21,986 nucleotides of DNA from Vescimonas sanitatis (GCF_049060325.1 NZ_JBMGPW010000013.1:1-21986), one strand, 5' to 3'. Shown: positions 1 through 8,139, numbered from the stretch's first letter. The notes: generated from the letters alone by a model not told the origin. Translations and numbers: made by a program.

Positions 1-63
1 CCCCGCATTGGTTAACAACTCCAGGGCACGCTGTGCAGTTGCGTCTAATTCAATCAGTTTCAT
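1..63 (-). CDS. N-terminal fragment of an unidentified protein, truncated by the window edge
   Basis: An ATG on the minus strand follows an AAGGAGGG ribosome binding site and opens a frame that runs off the window after 21 codons, reading MKLIELDATAQRALELLTN and then AG. A sigma-A-like promoter lies about 50 bases upstream, so a real gene start is likely. The pattern of an amphipathic helix ending in ALELL-x-x-AG resembles the start of clostridial CCA tRNA nucleotidyltransferases, where a VVGG motif would follow just outside the window. That identity is a weak inference, because no diagnostic motif is present in the window. The gene points the same way as RNase J but is separated from it by a strong terminator, so it is probably transcribed on its own. 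Confidence 0.6.
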   Translation of the reverse strand, partial: MKLIELDATAQRALELLTNAG

Positions 64-111
64 AGGCCCTCCTTATATTTTGTGGTGTCAGACGGTTGTC
101 TGCATGTCCAC

Positions 112-140
112 ATTATATAAAATGAGGCCCGCTTTGTTAT
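112..140 (-). promoter_or_regulatory. Sigma-A-like promoter of the left-edge gene
   Basis: On the minus strand a perfect TATAAT (112-117) is preceded, after a 17-base spacer, by ATAACA (135-140), which matches 4 of 6 bases of the -35 consensus. Transcription would start near 105, about 40 bases before the ATG. The -35 box overlaps one copy of the repeated TTCGGAATAAC motif, which suggests control by a repressor. Confidence 0.5.
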
Positions 141-245
141 TCCGAAGTTTTTGCGGAGAATCCTTGTTTTACAAGACTCTATGCAATGACTTCGGAATAA
201 CTATTTTCTCGGCATAATCCTGATTATCCCGAATTCGGAATAACC
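136..245. promoter_or_regulatory. Cluster of four TTCGGAATAAC-type half-sites (putative operator)
   Basis: GTTATTCCGAAGT at 136-148 is repeated as its exact reverse complement at 189-201, a 13-bp perfect inverted repeat. A third and fourth copy lie head to head at 222-245 as a 24-bp near-palindrome, GATTATCCCGAA followed by TTCGGAATAACC (10 of 12 positions complementary). One copy covers the -35 box of the left-edge promoter. The arrangement is typical of a dimeric DNA-binding regulator acting at several sites with looping. Which protein binds is unknown. Confidence 0.45.
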
Positions 246-268
246 AGGATTTGTTCATAGAGGAATAC

Positions 269-304
269 AAAACAAGGGCCGCCCTTTTGGGCGGCCCTTG
301 TTTT
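269..304 (-). terminator. Intrinsic terminator after rnj
   Basis: A perfect 16-bp stem (269-284 with 289-304) closed by a TTTT loop begins directly after the rnj stop codon. The stem has AAAA on one side and TTTT on the other, so it can terminate in both directions. Confidence 0.9.
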
Positions 305-305
305 C

Positions 306-1964
306 TTACAGCTTTGTCACCATGGGGATGATCATGGGGCTGCGCTTGGTGTGCTTATAGAGATAGCTGCTCACGGCGGAGCGCACAGTGCGGCATACGT
401 CGCCCTCGTCCCGGCGCTTCTTGGCGGACATTCCATCCACCGCCTCCGTGGCCACCCGGCGCATATCCTCCAGCAGCTCCTCGGACTCCTTCACGTACAC
501 GAAGCCTCGGGTGACGATCTCCGGCGGGCACAGCAGCTGGTGGTCGTGGCTGGACATGGGCAGCACGATGACCACCATGCCGTCCTCCGCCAGCAGCTTC
601 CGGTCGTTCAGCACCACCGCGCCCACTTCGCCCACGCCGCCGCCGTCCACGAACACCTCGCCGGCGGGCACGGTGGTCTCGCACTTGATGTGCTTGGTGG
701 TCAGTTCGATGACGCTGCCGTTGTCGGCCACCACGATGCTGGTGGGGGCCATTCCCATGCTCTCCGCCACACGCTTGTGGATCTGCAGCATCCGCTGCTC
801 GCCATGCAGGGGGATAAAGAACCTGGGCTTCGTCAGCGCGTGGATGATCTTCAGTTCCTCCTGGCAGGCGTGGCCGGACACGTGCAGCATATCCGCCTTG
901 TCATACACCACGTCCGCGCCCTTGCGGAACAGCTCATTGATGACCCGTCCCACCGTCACTTCGTTGCCGGGTATGGCGCTGGCGGAGATGATGACCTTGT
1001 CGCCGGGGCCGATGTCCACCTGCTTGTGGGTGGAGAACGCCATGCGGTACAGGGCGCTCATTTCCTCACCCTGGGAGCCGGTGGTCACGATGACCTGCTG
1101 GTTCAGGGGCAGTCCCTTGATGCGGTTGATGTCCATCAGCGTGTTTTTGGGCACCTTCATGTACCCCAGCTCCGTGGAGACCTTCATGATGTTCTCCATG
1201 CTCCGGCCGGTAACGGCCACCTTCCGTCCGCAGGCCGCCGCAGCGTCCAGCACCTGCTGGATGCGGTGCACGTTGCTGGCGAAGGTGGTCACGATGATCC
1301 GCTTGTCGCACCCGGTGAACTGCCGCTTGAACGTGGCGCCCACGGCGCGCTCACTCATGGTATAGCCCGGGCGCTCCACATTGGTGGAGTCCGCCAGCAG
1401 CGCCAGCACGCCCTGCTTGCCCAGCTCACCGAAGCGCGCCAGGTCGATGACCTCCCCGTCGATGGGCGTGGAGTCGATCTTGAAGTCGCCGGTGTGTACG
1501 ACTGCGCCCATCCGCGTGTGGATGGCGAAGGCCACCGAGTCGGCGATGGAGTGGTTCACGTGGATGAACTCCACCTGGAACTTGCCTGCCCGCACCGTCT
1601 GACCCGGCTCCACGGTGATCAGCTTCGTAGAGCTGGCCAGCCCATGCTCCTGCAGCTTCAGCTTGATCAGCCCCGCGGTGAACCGCGTGCAGTAGATGGG
1701 CATATTGATCTGCTTGAGCACATAAGGGATGGCCCCGATGTGATCCTCATGCCCGTGGGTGATGAACAGACCCCGCAGCCGGCTGCGGTTTTTCACCAGA
1801 TAGCTGACGTCGGGAATGACGCAGTCGATGCCGTACATATCGTCGCCGGGGAAGGCCATGCCACAGTCCACCACGATGATGTCGCCGCCGTACTCATAGA
1901 CGGTCATGTTCTTGCCGATCTCATTCAGACCGCCAAGGGGAATGATCTTGAATTTTTCTGCCAT
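306..1964 (-). CDS. rnj: Ribonuclease J
   Basis: This encodes a metallo-beta-lactamase/beta-CASP ribonuclease with 5'-to-3' exonuclease and endonuclease activity, central to mRNA decay and rRNA maturation in Firmicutes. The 552-residue product matches the usual ~555. The zinc-binding motif HGHEDH lies at residues 70-75, with further ligands in VNHS (His138) and GDFK (Asp160). Beta-CASP motifs are visible as HVSGHA (361-366) and PLHGE (385-389). The start is set at the ATG giving MAEKFKIIPLGG, as in known RNase J proteins; an AAAAGGAG site lies 13 bases upstream. The frame stays open 24 codons further upstream, but that extension has no such support. The gene stands alone, with its own promoter and terminator. 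Whether this is the J1 or J2 paralogue cannot be told from one copy. Confidence 0.96.
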   Translation of the reverse strand: MAEKFKIIPLGGLNEIGKNMTVYEYGGDIIVVDCGMAFPGDDMYGIDCVIPDVSYLVKNRSRLRGLFITHGHEDHIGAIPYVLKQINMPIYCTRFTAGLIKLKLQEHGLASSTKLITVEPGQTVRAGKFQVEFIHVNHSIADSVAFAIHTRMGAVVHTGDFKIDSTPIDGEVIDLARFGELGKQGVLALLADSTNVERPGYTMSERAVGATFKRQFTGCDKRIIVTTFASNVHRIQQVLDAAAACGRKVAVTGRSMENIMKVSTELGYMKVPKNTLMDINRIKGLPLNQQVIVTTGSQGEEMSALYRMAFSTHKQVDIGPGDKVIISASAIPGNEVTVGRVINELFRKGADVVYDKADMLHVSGHACQEELKIIHALTKPRFFIPLHGEQRMLQIHKRVAESMGMAPTSIVVADNGSVIELTTKHIKCETTVPAGEVFVDGGGVGEVGAVVLNDRKLLAEDGMVVIVLPMSSHDHQLLCPPEIVTRGFVYVKESEELLEDMRRVATEAVDGMSAKKRRDEGDVCRTVRSAVSSYLYKHTKRSPMIIPMVTKL

Positions 1965-2172
1965 AAAAGAATAAATGCTCCTTTTCAGATAAGATAGAGC
2001 GCGTCGCGGCGGGTAAAAATGACCGCACGGAAACAAAGGCGTTCTGCCCCGCCCGCCTGCCCTGCATCGCAGGGGGAGGGAACAGTCTGTCGCCCGTCGT
2101 CAGCACTCGATATAGAGGGGAACGCCCTCGTTTGCTATATTGACCGCGGCATCCACGCACCGCGAAACAACC

Positions 2173-2191
2173 AAAAAATACGTGCCGTATT
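2173..2191 (-). terminator. Possible attenuator hairpin early in the rnj leader
   Basis: On the minus strand AATACG-GCA-CGTATT forms a 6-bp stem followed at once by a T-run, about 10 nt after the predicted start. An overlapping alternative stem, GTGC with GCAC, would compete with it. The stem is weak, so this is a candidate only. Confidence 0.25.
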
Positions 2192-2206
2192 CAGCACTTT
2201 TCACAA

Positions 2207-2235
2207 AGTATACCACAGTTTTTCCCATTTGTACA
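2207..2235 (-). promoter_or_regulatory. Promoter of rnj
   Basis: On the minus strand, an extended -10 (TGGTATACT, -10 at 2207-2212) follows TGTACA (2230-2235, 4 of 6 to consensus) with a 17-base spacer. It predicts a leader of roughly 236 nt before the rnj ATG. Confidence 0.6.
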
Positions 2236-2320
2236 CCCCCAACTTGCCGACGGCATTTGATGGTATTTGACACCCGCCGCCCCGCCGGGAAAATTCCCCG
2301 CTGATTTCCCGAAAAGCGTA

Positions 2321-2349
2321 TTGTCCCCGCCCGGCTTTCGTGCTATAAT
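2321..2349 (+). promoter_or_regulatory. Promoter of the gdpP-rplI-dnaB block
   Basis: TTGTCC (2321-2326) and a perfect extended -10, TGC-TATAAT (2344-2349), are separated by exactly 17 bases. Transcription would begin near 2356, about 46 nt before the gdpP start codon. Confidence 0.85.
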
Positions 2350-2401
2350 AAACTACTCTCAGTATGGAGTAGTATCCCCGGCGGGAAGGAGGCGCGTTCC
2401 C

Positions 2402-4390
2402 TTGAGCAAGAAGATCATACGCGGATTTCGTACCAATATGACGCTGTACAGCCTGTGCCTCATCGCCTTTGTGGCGGTGACGGTGCCCTTCCAGCCGCTG
2501 CTGGCGGCGGCGGAGGGTCTGGTGGCCCTTCTGGTCATCCTGGTGGGCCGCCGCCGCAACAAGATGGCCCAGGCCTCTGTCCGCCAGTACATGGACCGTG
2601 TCTCCGGCGGTATGGACACCGCCCGGTCCAGCAATATGCTCTACGCGCCGCTGCCCATGCTGGTGTTCGATGTAGCCACCGGCGAGATCCTGTGGTGCAA
2701 CGATATGTTCACGGACCTGACCGGCCTGAAGGATAAGATCTTTGAAACGGCGGTAGATGCCGTGATCCCCGACTTCACCTACCGCTGGCTGCTGGACGGC
2801 AAGCGTGAATATCCCGAGCAGTTCCGCTGGAACGACCGTATCTACCGCGTCTTCGGCGCCCTGAGCCGCCCGGAGCCGGAGGGCGGCGACCAGCCCACCC
2901 TGGCCACCACCTACTGGATGGACATCACTGAGGCTGAGCAGATGCGCCAGACCCTGGAGCTGACCAAGCCCCTTATGGCCATCCTCATGGTGGATAACTA
3001 TGAGGAGCTGATGAAGGCCTGCCCCGAGAATAAGCGCTCGGCGCTGCTGGCCGCGCTGGAGGAACAGCTGAATAACTGGGCCGCCGGCTCCGGCGGGCTG
3101 CTGCTGGGCTACGACCGCGACCGTTACCTCTACCTCTTCGAGGAGAAGGACTACACCGGCTACACCGAAAGCAAGTTCGACGTGCTGGAAAAGGTCCGCC
3201 AGGTCCAGGCCGGCGAGGGTGTGTCCGCCACGCTGTCCATCGGCGTGGGCCGGGACGAGGACAGCTTCGAGCAGCTGTTCAAGAACGCCTCCCTGGCGTT
3301 GGAGATGGCCCTCTCCCGCGGCGGCGATCAGGCCGTGGTCAAGGACCGTGTGAACTTCGAGTTCTACGGCGGCCGCAGCAAGTCCACCGAAAAGCGTACC
3401 AAGGTCAAGTCCCGTGTCATGGCCAACGCTCTGGGTGAACTGATCGACGATGCCAAGCAGGTGTACGTCATGGGTCACAAATACGCGGATATGGACTCCT
3501 TGGGCGCCGCCGTGGGCATCTGCTGCATCGCCCGCAAGCGCGGCAAGCCCTGCCAGATCATCATCGACACCGAGAACAACGCCGCTCACCCCATCCTGCG
3601 GCGTCTCTCCGAGCAGCCGGAATACGCCAATACCGCCATCTCCGGCCAAGATGCCTTTATCAAGTGCCAACCCGGTGCCCTGCTGGTGGTGGTAGACACC
3701 AATCGCCCCGAGAGCGTGGAGTCCGAGGAGATGCTGGAGACGTGCAACCGTGTGGCCGTCATCGACCACCACCGCCGCGGCAGCAGCTACATTGAGAAGA
3801 TGGCCCTGAACTACCATGAGCCCTACGCCTCCTCCGCCAGCGAGTTGGTGGCGGAGCTGATGCAGTATCTGGTGGAGCCGTCTGACGTGCTGAAATGCGA
3901 GGCCGAGGCCCTGCTCTCCGGCATCGTGCTGGATACCAAGAATTTTACCAACCGCACCGGCGGCCGTACCTTCGAGGCGGCGGCCTACCTCCGCCGTCTG
4001 GGGGCCGACACCCAGGATGTCCAGCGGATGTTCCAGGGGGACCTGAACTCCATGATCGCCCGCTATGACATTATCCGTCAGGCAGAGCTGTACCGCGACG
4101 ATATCGCCGTGGTGGCCCTGGATGAGGAGTGCGACCGCGTCACCGCCGCCAAGGCGGCCGATGAGCTGCTGACCCTCAAGGGCATCCGTGCCAGCTTTGT
4201 GCTGTATAAAAAAGGTGACGGCGTGTATATGTCTGCCCGTTCTTTGGGCGAGGTCAACGTCCAGGTGATCCTGGAGGCCTTGGGCGGCGGCGGCAACTCC
4301 ACCACCGCCGGCGGCCAGGCGGACAACATCACCGTGGCCGAGGCCAAGGCAAAGCTGCTGGAGGCCATCGACAAGTATTTTGAAAATTAA
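2402..4390 (+). CDS. gdpP: Cyclic-di-AMP phosphodiesterase GdpP
   Basis: This is a membrane-bound DHH-DHHA1 phosphodiesterase that degrades c-di-AMP, the messenger controlling potassium and osmolyte uptake and cell wall stress. The start is TTG, chosen because AAGGAGG lies 9 bases upstream and the resulting 662 residues match the usual ~659; an upstream in-frame ATG would lie before the promoter. Two membrane helices (about 13-30 and 32-48) are followed by a PAS-like segment, a degenerate GGDEF-like domain ending near SIGVG, and the catalytic half. Metal-binding residues are His359, Asp363 and Asp365 in GHKYADMDS, DTN, and the DHH at 455-457. The C-terminal glycine loop reads GGGGN (Asn632), where DHHA1 proteins usually have GGGH. 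Next comes rplI after 18 bases, as in the Bacillus order gdpP-rplI-dnaC. Confidence 0.95.
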   Translation: MSKKIIRGFRTNMTLYSLCLIAFVAVTVPFQPLLAAAEGLVALLVILVGRRRNKMAQASVRQYMDRVSGGMDTARSSNMLYAPLPMLVFDVATGEILWCNDMFTDLTGLKDKIFETAVDAVIPDFTYRWLLDGKREYPEQFRWNDRIYRVFGALSRPEPEGGDQPTLATTYWMDITEAEQMRQTLELTKPLMAILMVDNYEELMKACPENKRSALLAALEEQLNNWAAGSGGLLLGYDRDRYLYLFEEKDYTGYTESKFDVLEKVRQVQAGEGVSATLSIGVGRDEDSFEQLFKNASLALEMALSRGGDQAVVKDRVNFEFYGGRSKSTEKRTKVKSRVMANALGELIDDAKQVYVMGHKYADMDSLGAAVGICCIARKRGKPCQIIIDTENNAAHPILRRLSEQPEYANTAISGQDAFIKCQPGALLVVVDTNRPESVESEEMLETCNRVAVIDHHRRGSSYIEKMALNYHEPYASSASELVAELMQYLVEPSDVLKCEAEALLSGIVLDTKNFTNRTGGRTFEAAAYLRRLGADTQDVQRMFQGDLNSMIARYDIIRQAELYRDDIAVVALDEECDRVTAAKAADELLTLKGIRASFVLYKKGDGVYMSARSLGEVNVQVILEALGGGGNSTTAGGQADNITVAEAKAKLLEAIDKYFEN

Positions 4391-4408
4391 GGTAAAGGAG
4401 ATACAGAT

Positions 4409-4858
4409 ATGAAAGTCATTCTCAAGCAGGACGTCAAAGGCAAGGGCAAGAAGGGCCAGATGATCGAGGCCGCCGAGGGCTATGCCCGCAACTTTCTGAT
4501 CCCCAAGGGCATGGCTGTGGAGGCCACTGCCGACGCCGTCAACACTATGAATCTTCAGGCCAAGGCCAAGGCCAAAGCCGACGCCGAGGCCAAGGCCGAG
4601 GCACTGGCCATCGCCGAAAAGCTGAAGGCCTGCCAGGTGAAGATCGCCGCCAAGGGCGGCGAGGGCGGCAAGCTGTTTGGCGCCATCACCGGCGCCGCCA
4701 TCGCCGATGCCCTTCAGGCCCAGCACGGCCTGACCATCGACGGCAAGAAGCTGGTGCTGGACCAGCCCATCAAGAGCTTCGGCAGCTATGAGGTCAAGGC
4801 CAGGCTGGGCTACGAGGTCTCCGGCACCGTGTACGTCCACGTCATCGAAGAGAAATAA
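4409..4858 (+). CDS. rplI: Ribosomal protein bL9
   Basis: bL9 binds 23S rRNA at the base of the L1 stalk and helps maintain reading frame. The 149-residue length is typical. The N-terminal RNA-binding domain is recognisable from MKVILKQDVKGKGKKGQ and GYARNFLIPKGMA (residues 1 to about 40). It is followed by the long Ala/Lys/Glu-rich connecting helix (about 45-75) and the C-terminal domain containing KLFGAIT. The start has AAAGGAG ten bases upstream. The gene lies between gdpP and dnaB, a common Firmicutes arrangement, and is very likely co-transcribed with gdpP. Confidence 0.97.
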   Translation: MKVILKQDVKGKGKKGQMIEAAEGYARNFLIPKGMAVEATADAVNTMNLQAKAKAKADAEAKAEALAIAEKLKACQVKIAAKGGEGGKLFGAITGAAIADALQAQHGLTIDGKKLVLDQPIKSFGSYEVKARLGYEVSGTVYVHVIEEK

Positions 4859-4870
4859 GCGGGGAAAGCA

Positions 4871-4887
4871 CCGCGCCGCAGGCGCGG
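4871..4887 (+). other. Small GC hairpin between rplI and dnaB
   Basis: CCGCGCC-GCA-GGCGCGG forms a perfect 7-bp stem with a 3-base loop in the 61-base gap. There is no T-run, so it is more likely an mRNA-stabilising or processing element than a terminator. Confidence 0.4.
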
Positions 4888-4919
4888 CTATTACCGTAAT
4901 TTTGAAAGGAGGTCTTCCC

Positions 4920-6278
4920 ATGGCCAACAACACCGACGCCCTGCTGACGCCGTCCATGCCCCATTCCCCTCAGGCGGAGCAGGCGGTGCTGGGCTCCATG
5001 CTCATCGACGCCGACTGCGTCAAGGACGTGATGGACAAGCTGCAGGCCCAGGATTTCTATCTGCGGACCAACCGGGAGATCTTCGAGACGATCTACCATA
5101 TGTTCGTCTACTCCCAGCCCATCGACGGCGTCACCGTGGCCGGCGAGCTGGAGAAGAACGGACTGTATAACGACAATACCCGTTCCTATCTGCTGCAGCT
5201 GATGGAGGTCACTCCCACCAGCGCTAACGTCATGGAGTACGTCCGCATCGTGCAGGACAAGTCGCTCATGCGCCAGGTGGCTCAGGCCGCCGGCAGCATC
5301 ACCGCCATGGTGCAGGAGGGCGGCGGCGCCGCCGGCGATATGCTGGAAGCCGCCGAGCAGCAGATCTACGCCATCCGCCGTGGCCGCAGCGCCCAGGGCA
5401 TGGTGACGGTGGGCATGGTGCTGGGCGACGTGATGAGCCAGCTGGCCGAGCTGTCCGCTAACGGAGGCCGGACCGTGCCGGGCCTGTCCACAGGACTCTC
5501 CGCTGTGGATGCCAAGATCAACGGCATGAACAAGTCCGACCTGCTCTTGCTGGCCGCCCGTCCCGGTATGGGCAAGACCAGTATGGCCCTGAATGTGGCC
5601 CTGTCCGCCGCCCGCGAGTCCGGCAAGACCGTGGCCATCTTCTCCCTGGAAATGTCCAAGGAGCAGCTGGTCACCCGCCTCATCGCCAGCGAGGGCCTGG
5701 TGGAGAATCAGCGCCTGATCACCGGCAACCTGCGGGAGAGCGACTGGCAGCGCATCGCCGAGGCCGCCTCCGCCCTCAGCCGCATGGACATCCGTATCGA
5801 TGATAACCCGCTGCTGACCGTGGCGGATATGAACGCCAAGTGCCGCCGCCTGGAAAATCTGGGCCTGGTGGTCATCGACTATCTTCAACTGATGACCTCC
5901 GCCGGCGGTAAGGGCTATTCCGGCGAGAACCGCCAGCAGGCGGTGTCCGATATCAGCCGTATGCTGAAGATCATGGCCAAGGAGCTGCAGGTGCCCGTGC
6001 TGTGCCTGAGCCAGCTGAGCCGTGCCAATGAAAAGCGCGAGGATAAGCGCCCTATGCTGTCCGACCTGCGCGAATCCGGTGCCATCGAGCAGGACGCCGA
6101 CATCGTCATGTTCCTCTACCGGGACGACTACTATAACAGCGATGCCGAGAAGCGCAACGTGGCTGAGTGCATCGTAGCCAAGAACCGCCACGGCGAGACC
6201 GGCAAGGTAGAGCTCCGCTGGATGCCCGAGTACACCGCCTTCGGCACGCTGGAGACCCGCTATGACGAGGATGAGTGA
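4920..6278 (+). CDS. dnaB: Replicative DNA helicase DnaB (DnaC in Bacillus)
   Basis: This hexameric 5'-to-3' helicase unwinds DNA at the replication fork. The start ATG has GAAAGGAGGT six bases upstream and gives 452 residues, close to the ~454 usual. A longer in-frame extension into rplI is ignored. The N-terminal domain contains the conserved QAEQAVLGSML segment (about 18-28). The RecA-like domain has Walker A ARPGMGKT (213-220), the SLEMS motif, and Walker B VVIDYLQLM with Asp320. LSQLSR and the SDLRESGAIEQDAD arginine-finger region follow. All key residues are present. The last 17 bases overlap the start of tilS, which implies translational coupling. Confidence 0.97.
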   Translation: MANNTDALLTPSMPHSPQAEQAVLGSMLIDADCVKDVMDKLQAQDFYLRTNREIFETIYHMFVYSQPIDGVTVAGELEKNGLYNDNTRSYLLQLMEVTPTSANVMEYVRIVQDKSLMRQVAQAAGSITAMVQEGGGAAGDMLEAAEQQIYAIRRGRSAQGMVTVGMVLGDVMSQLAELSANGGRTVPGLSTGLSAVDAKINGMNKSDLLLLAARPGMGKTSMALNVALSAARESGKTVAIFSLEMSKEQLVTRLIASEGLVENQRLITGNLRESDWQRIAEAASALSRMDIRIDDNPLLTVADMNAKCRRLENLGLVVIDYLQLMTSAGGKGYSGENRQQAVSDISRMLKIMAKELQVPVLCLSQLSRANEKREDKRPMLSDLRESGAIEQDADIVMFLYRDDYYNSDAEKRNVAECIVAKNRHGETGKVELRWMPEYTAFGTLETRYDEDE

Positions 6279-7578
6279 GCCCCTGGACCTGACCGCGTGG
6301 ATGACGCGCTGGCAGATGTTCCCACCTCCCGGAGGGCTGATCCTCTGCGCCGTGTCCGGCGGCCGCGACTCCGTTTGCCTGCTGGACTGCCTGTGGAAGC
6401 TGGGTCGGGCCCGCGATTTCCGCGTGGCTGCCGCCCACCTGAACCACGGTATGCGCCCCACGGCCCGGCGTGACGAGGACCTGGTCCGCGCTCTCTGCGC
6501 CGAACGGAACATCCCCTTCTACACCGAAACGGTGGACGTCTACGCCCTCTGCGCCGTCTGGCGCCTGACGGTGGAGGAGACGGGCCGCCGCGCCCGCTAC
6601 GACTTCCTCCGCCGCACGGCGGACGCCCTCGGCGCGGACTTTATCGCCACCGCCCACCACCGCGACGACCAGGCCGAAACGGTCCTGCTGCAATTGCTTC
6701 GCGGCACCGGTCCCCAGGGCCTTACCGGCATTCCCCCGGTCCGTGACGGCATCATCCGCCCCCTGCTGGATACGCCCCGTGCCGCCATCGACGACTACAT
6801 CGCGGCGCATGGCCTTCCCTACGTCACTGACGAGACGAACCTGGACACCCACTACGCCCGCAACCGCCTCCGGCTGGACATCATGCCCCAGCTGCGGGCG
6901 ATCAACCCCGCCGCCGCGGCGCACATCGCCCGCACGGCGGACATCCTGCGCGCCGAGAACGACCTCCTGGACGCCCAGGCCGCCGCCCTCCTGCCGCCGG
7001 AGGGCACGACGCTTCCCTGCGCCGCGCTCCTCTCCGCGCCGGAGGCTCTGCGCCCCCGTATGCTTCGCCTGCTGACGGACCGCCTCGGCGCGGGCAAAAA
7101 GGACTTCACCGCCGCCCACTACCGGGCGCTGGAGGACCTCTGCCGCACCGGCGGCGCGCTTTCCCTGCCCGGCGGCGCGTCCGCCGTCTGCCGTGACGGC
7201 GCCCTGACCCTCTCCGACGCGCCCGCCCCACTGGACGAGGCGGCGCTCCGCCCCGGCGATAACCTCGCCGGCCCCTGGCGCATCACCCTCTCCGACGCGC
7301 CCGCCCCCGACGCTCTGGCACTGCGGTCCGGCCCCTGGACCGTTCGACCCTGGCGCCGCGACGACCGCCTGACCCTGCCCGACAGCCGCGGCAGCCGCAG
7401 CCTCAAGCGCCTGTTCGCCGAGCGCGGCATCGCCCCGCCGGAGCGCGATACCTGGCCCGTCCTCTGTCTGGCGGGCCGTCCCGCCGCCGTCTGGCGTGTG
7501 GGCATTGACCAGAAAGCCCTGCCGGAGTGTTCCGGCAACACCATATACATCACCATCACAAAAAACAACGGAGGATAA
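6262..7578 (+). CDS. tilS: tRNA(Ile)-lysidine synthetase TilS
   Basis: TilS converts the wobble cytidine of tRNA-Ile(CAU) to lysidine using ATP and lysine, so that the tRNA reads AUA. The N-type ATP-pyrophosphatase loop SGGRDS is at residues 32-37. HLNHGMR (59-65), EETGRRARYDFL and the ATAHHRDDQAETVLLQLLRG block follow, all diagnostic. A C-terminal TilS domain is visible in the last ~80 residues (WTVRPWRRDDRL onward). The product is 438 residues, slightly short for the family. The first ATG lies inside the end of dnaB, with GGAG seven bases upstream; a second ATG three codons later is possible. Only 6 bases separate it from hpt, the common tilS-hpt-ftsH neighbourhood. Confidence 0.95.
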   Translation: MTRMSEPLDLTAWMTRWQMFPPPGGLILCAVSGGRDSVCLLDCLWKLGRARDFRVAAAHLNHGMRPTARRDEDLVRALCAERNIPFYTETVDVYALCAVWRLTVEETGRRARYDFLRRTADALGADFIATAHHRDDQAETVLLQLLRGTGPQGLTGIPPVRDGIIRPLLDTPRAAIDDYIAAHGLPYVTDETNLDTHYARNRLRLDIMPQLRAINPAAAAHIARTADILRAENDLLDAQAAALLPPEGTTLPCAALLSAPEALRPRMLRLLTDRLGAGKKDFTAAHYRALEDLCRTGGALSLPGGASAVCRDGALTLSDAPAPLDEAALRPGDNLAGPWRITLSDAPAPDALALRSGPWTVRPWRRDDRLTLPDSRGSRSLKRLFAERGIAPPERDTWPVLCLAGRPAAVWRVGIDQKALPECSGNTIYITITKNNGG

Positions 7579-7584
7579 CAAGCA

Positions 7585-8139
7585 ATGGCAAAGAGTAATA
7601 TGGATCAGGATATCCTGAAGGTCCTGCTGTCTGAAGGAGAGATCAAGGCCCGCGTCCAGGAGCTGGGTGACCGGCTGTACGACAGATTTAAGGATAAGAA
7701 CCCCATGTTTGTGGGCGTCCTCAACGGCTGCTTCATTTTTATGGCAGACCTGGTCCGCGCCGCCCAGCTGAAAAGCGAGGTGGAGTTCATCGGCCTCTCG
7801 TCCTATAAGAACGCCACCAAGTCCTCCGGCGTGGTGCAGATCACCCGCGACCTCCAGCGCGACATCAGCGGCCGCGACATCATCATCGTCGAGGATATTC
7901 TGGACTCCGGCAATACCCTGTATTTCCTGACGGAGTACCTGAAGACCAAGGGCGCCGCCTCCGTTACCATCGCCACCCTGCTGGATAAGCCCGCCCGCCG
8001 CGAAAAGCCCATCACCGCCGACTATGCCGGCTTCGAGGTCCCCGACGAGTTCGTGGTGGGCTACGGCCTGGACTACTGCCAGCAGTACCGGAATATGCCC
8101 TATATCGGCGTCCTCAAGCCCGAGGTCTACAGCAAGTAA
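7585..8139 (+). CDS. hpt: Hypoxanthine phosphoribosyltransferase
   Basis: This purine-salvage enzyme makes IMP (and usually GMP) from hypoxanthine or guanine and PRPP in the cytoplasm. The 184-residue length is typical. The PRPP-binding signature IVEDILDSGNT is at residues 101-111, and SSYKNATKSSG forms the flexible catalytic loop (about 72-82). DEFVVGYGLDY near residue 154 is the conserved base-binding region. GGAGG lies ten bases upstream of the ATG. The gene directly follows tilS, probably in the same transcript. A long palindrome beginning at its stop codon may end or trim that transcript. Confidence 0.96.
   Translation: MAKSNMDQDILKVLLSEGEIKARVQELGDRLYDRFKDKNPMFVGVLNGCFIFMADLVRAAQLKSEVEFIGLSSYKNATKSSGVVQITRDLQRDISGRDIIIVEDILDSGNTLYFLTEYLKTKGAASVTIATLLDKPARREKPITADYAGFEVPDEFVVGYGLDYCQQYRNMPYIGVLKPEVYSK

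Larger units (their letters stand above)
1965..2401. other. Divergent intergenic region between rnj and gdpP
   Basis: These 437 bases hold the rnj promoter and its ~236-nt leader on the minus strand and the gdpP promoter on the plus strand. The rnj leader contains a short hairpin with a T-run just after the start site and a CCCTGC/GCAGGG stem (about 2060-2074). No protein gene or recognised riboswitch class was found. Confidence 0.7.

Noticed and set aside
8..217. 69-codon frame at the left edge, plus strand
   Set aside because: It runs through the promoter and operator-like repeats of the opposite-strand gene and has no ribosome binding site.
351..1997. 548-codon open frame on the plus strand opposite rnj
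   Set aside because: It is rich in His, Val, Ala and Gln with no family signature or ribosome binding site. It mirrors a GC-rich real gene with strong codon bias.
2201..4957. 918-codon open frame antisense to gdpP and rplI
   Set aside because: It covers two well-identified genes and both promoter regions. Its composition is the Leu/Gly/His/Gln-rich pattern of an antisense shadow.
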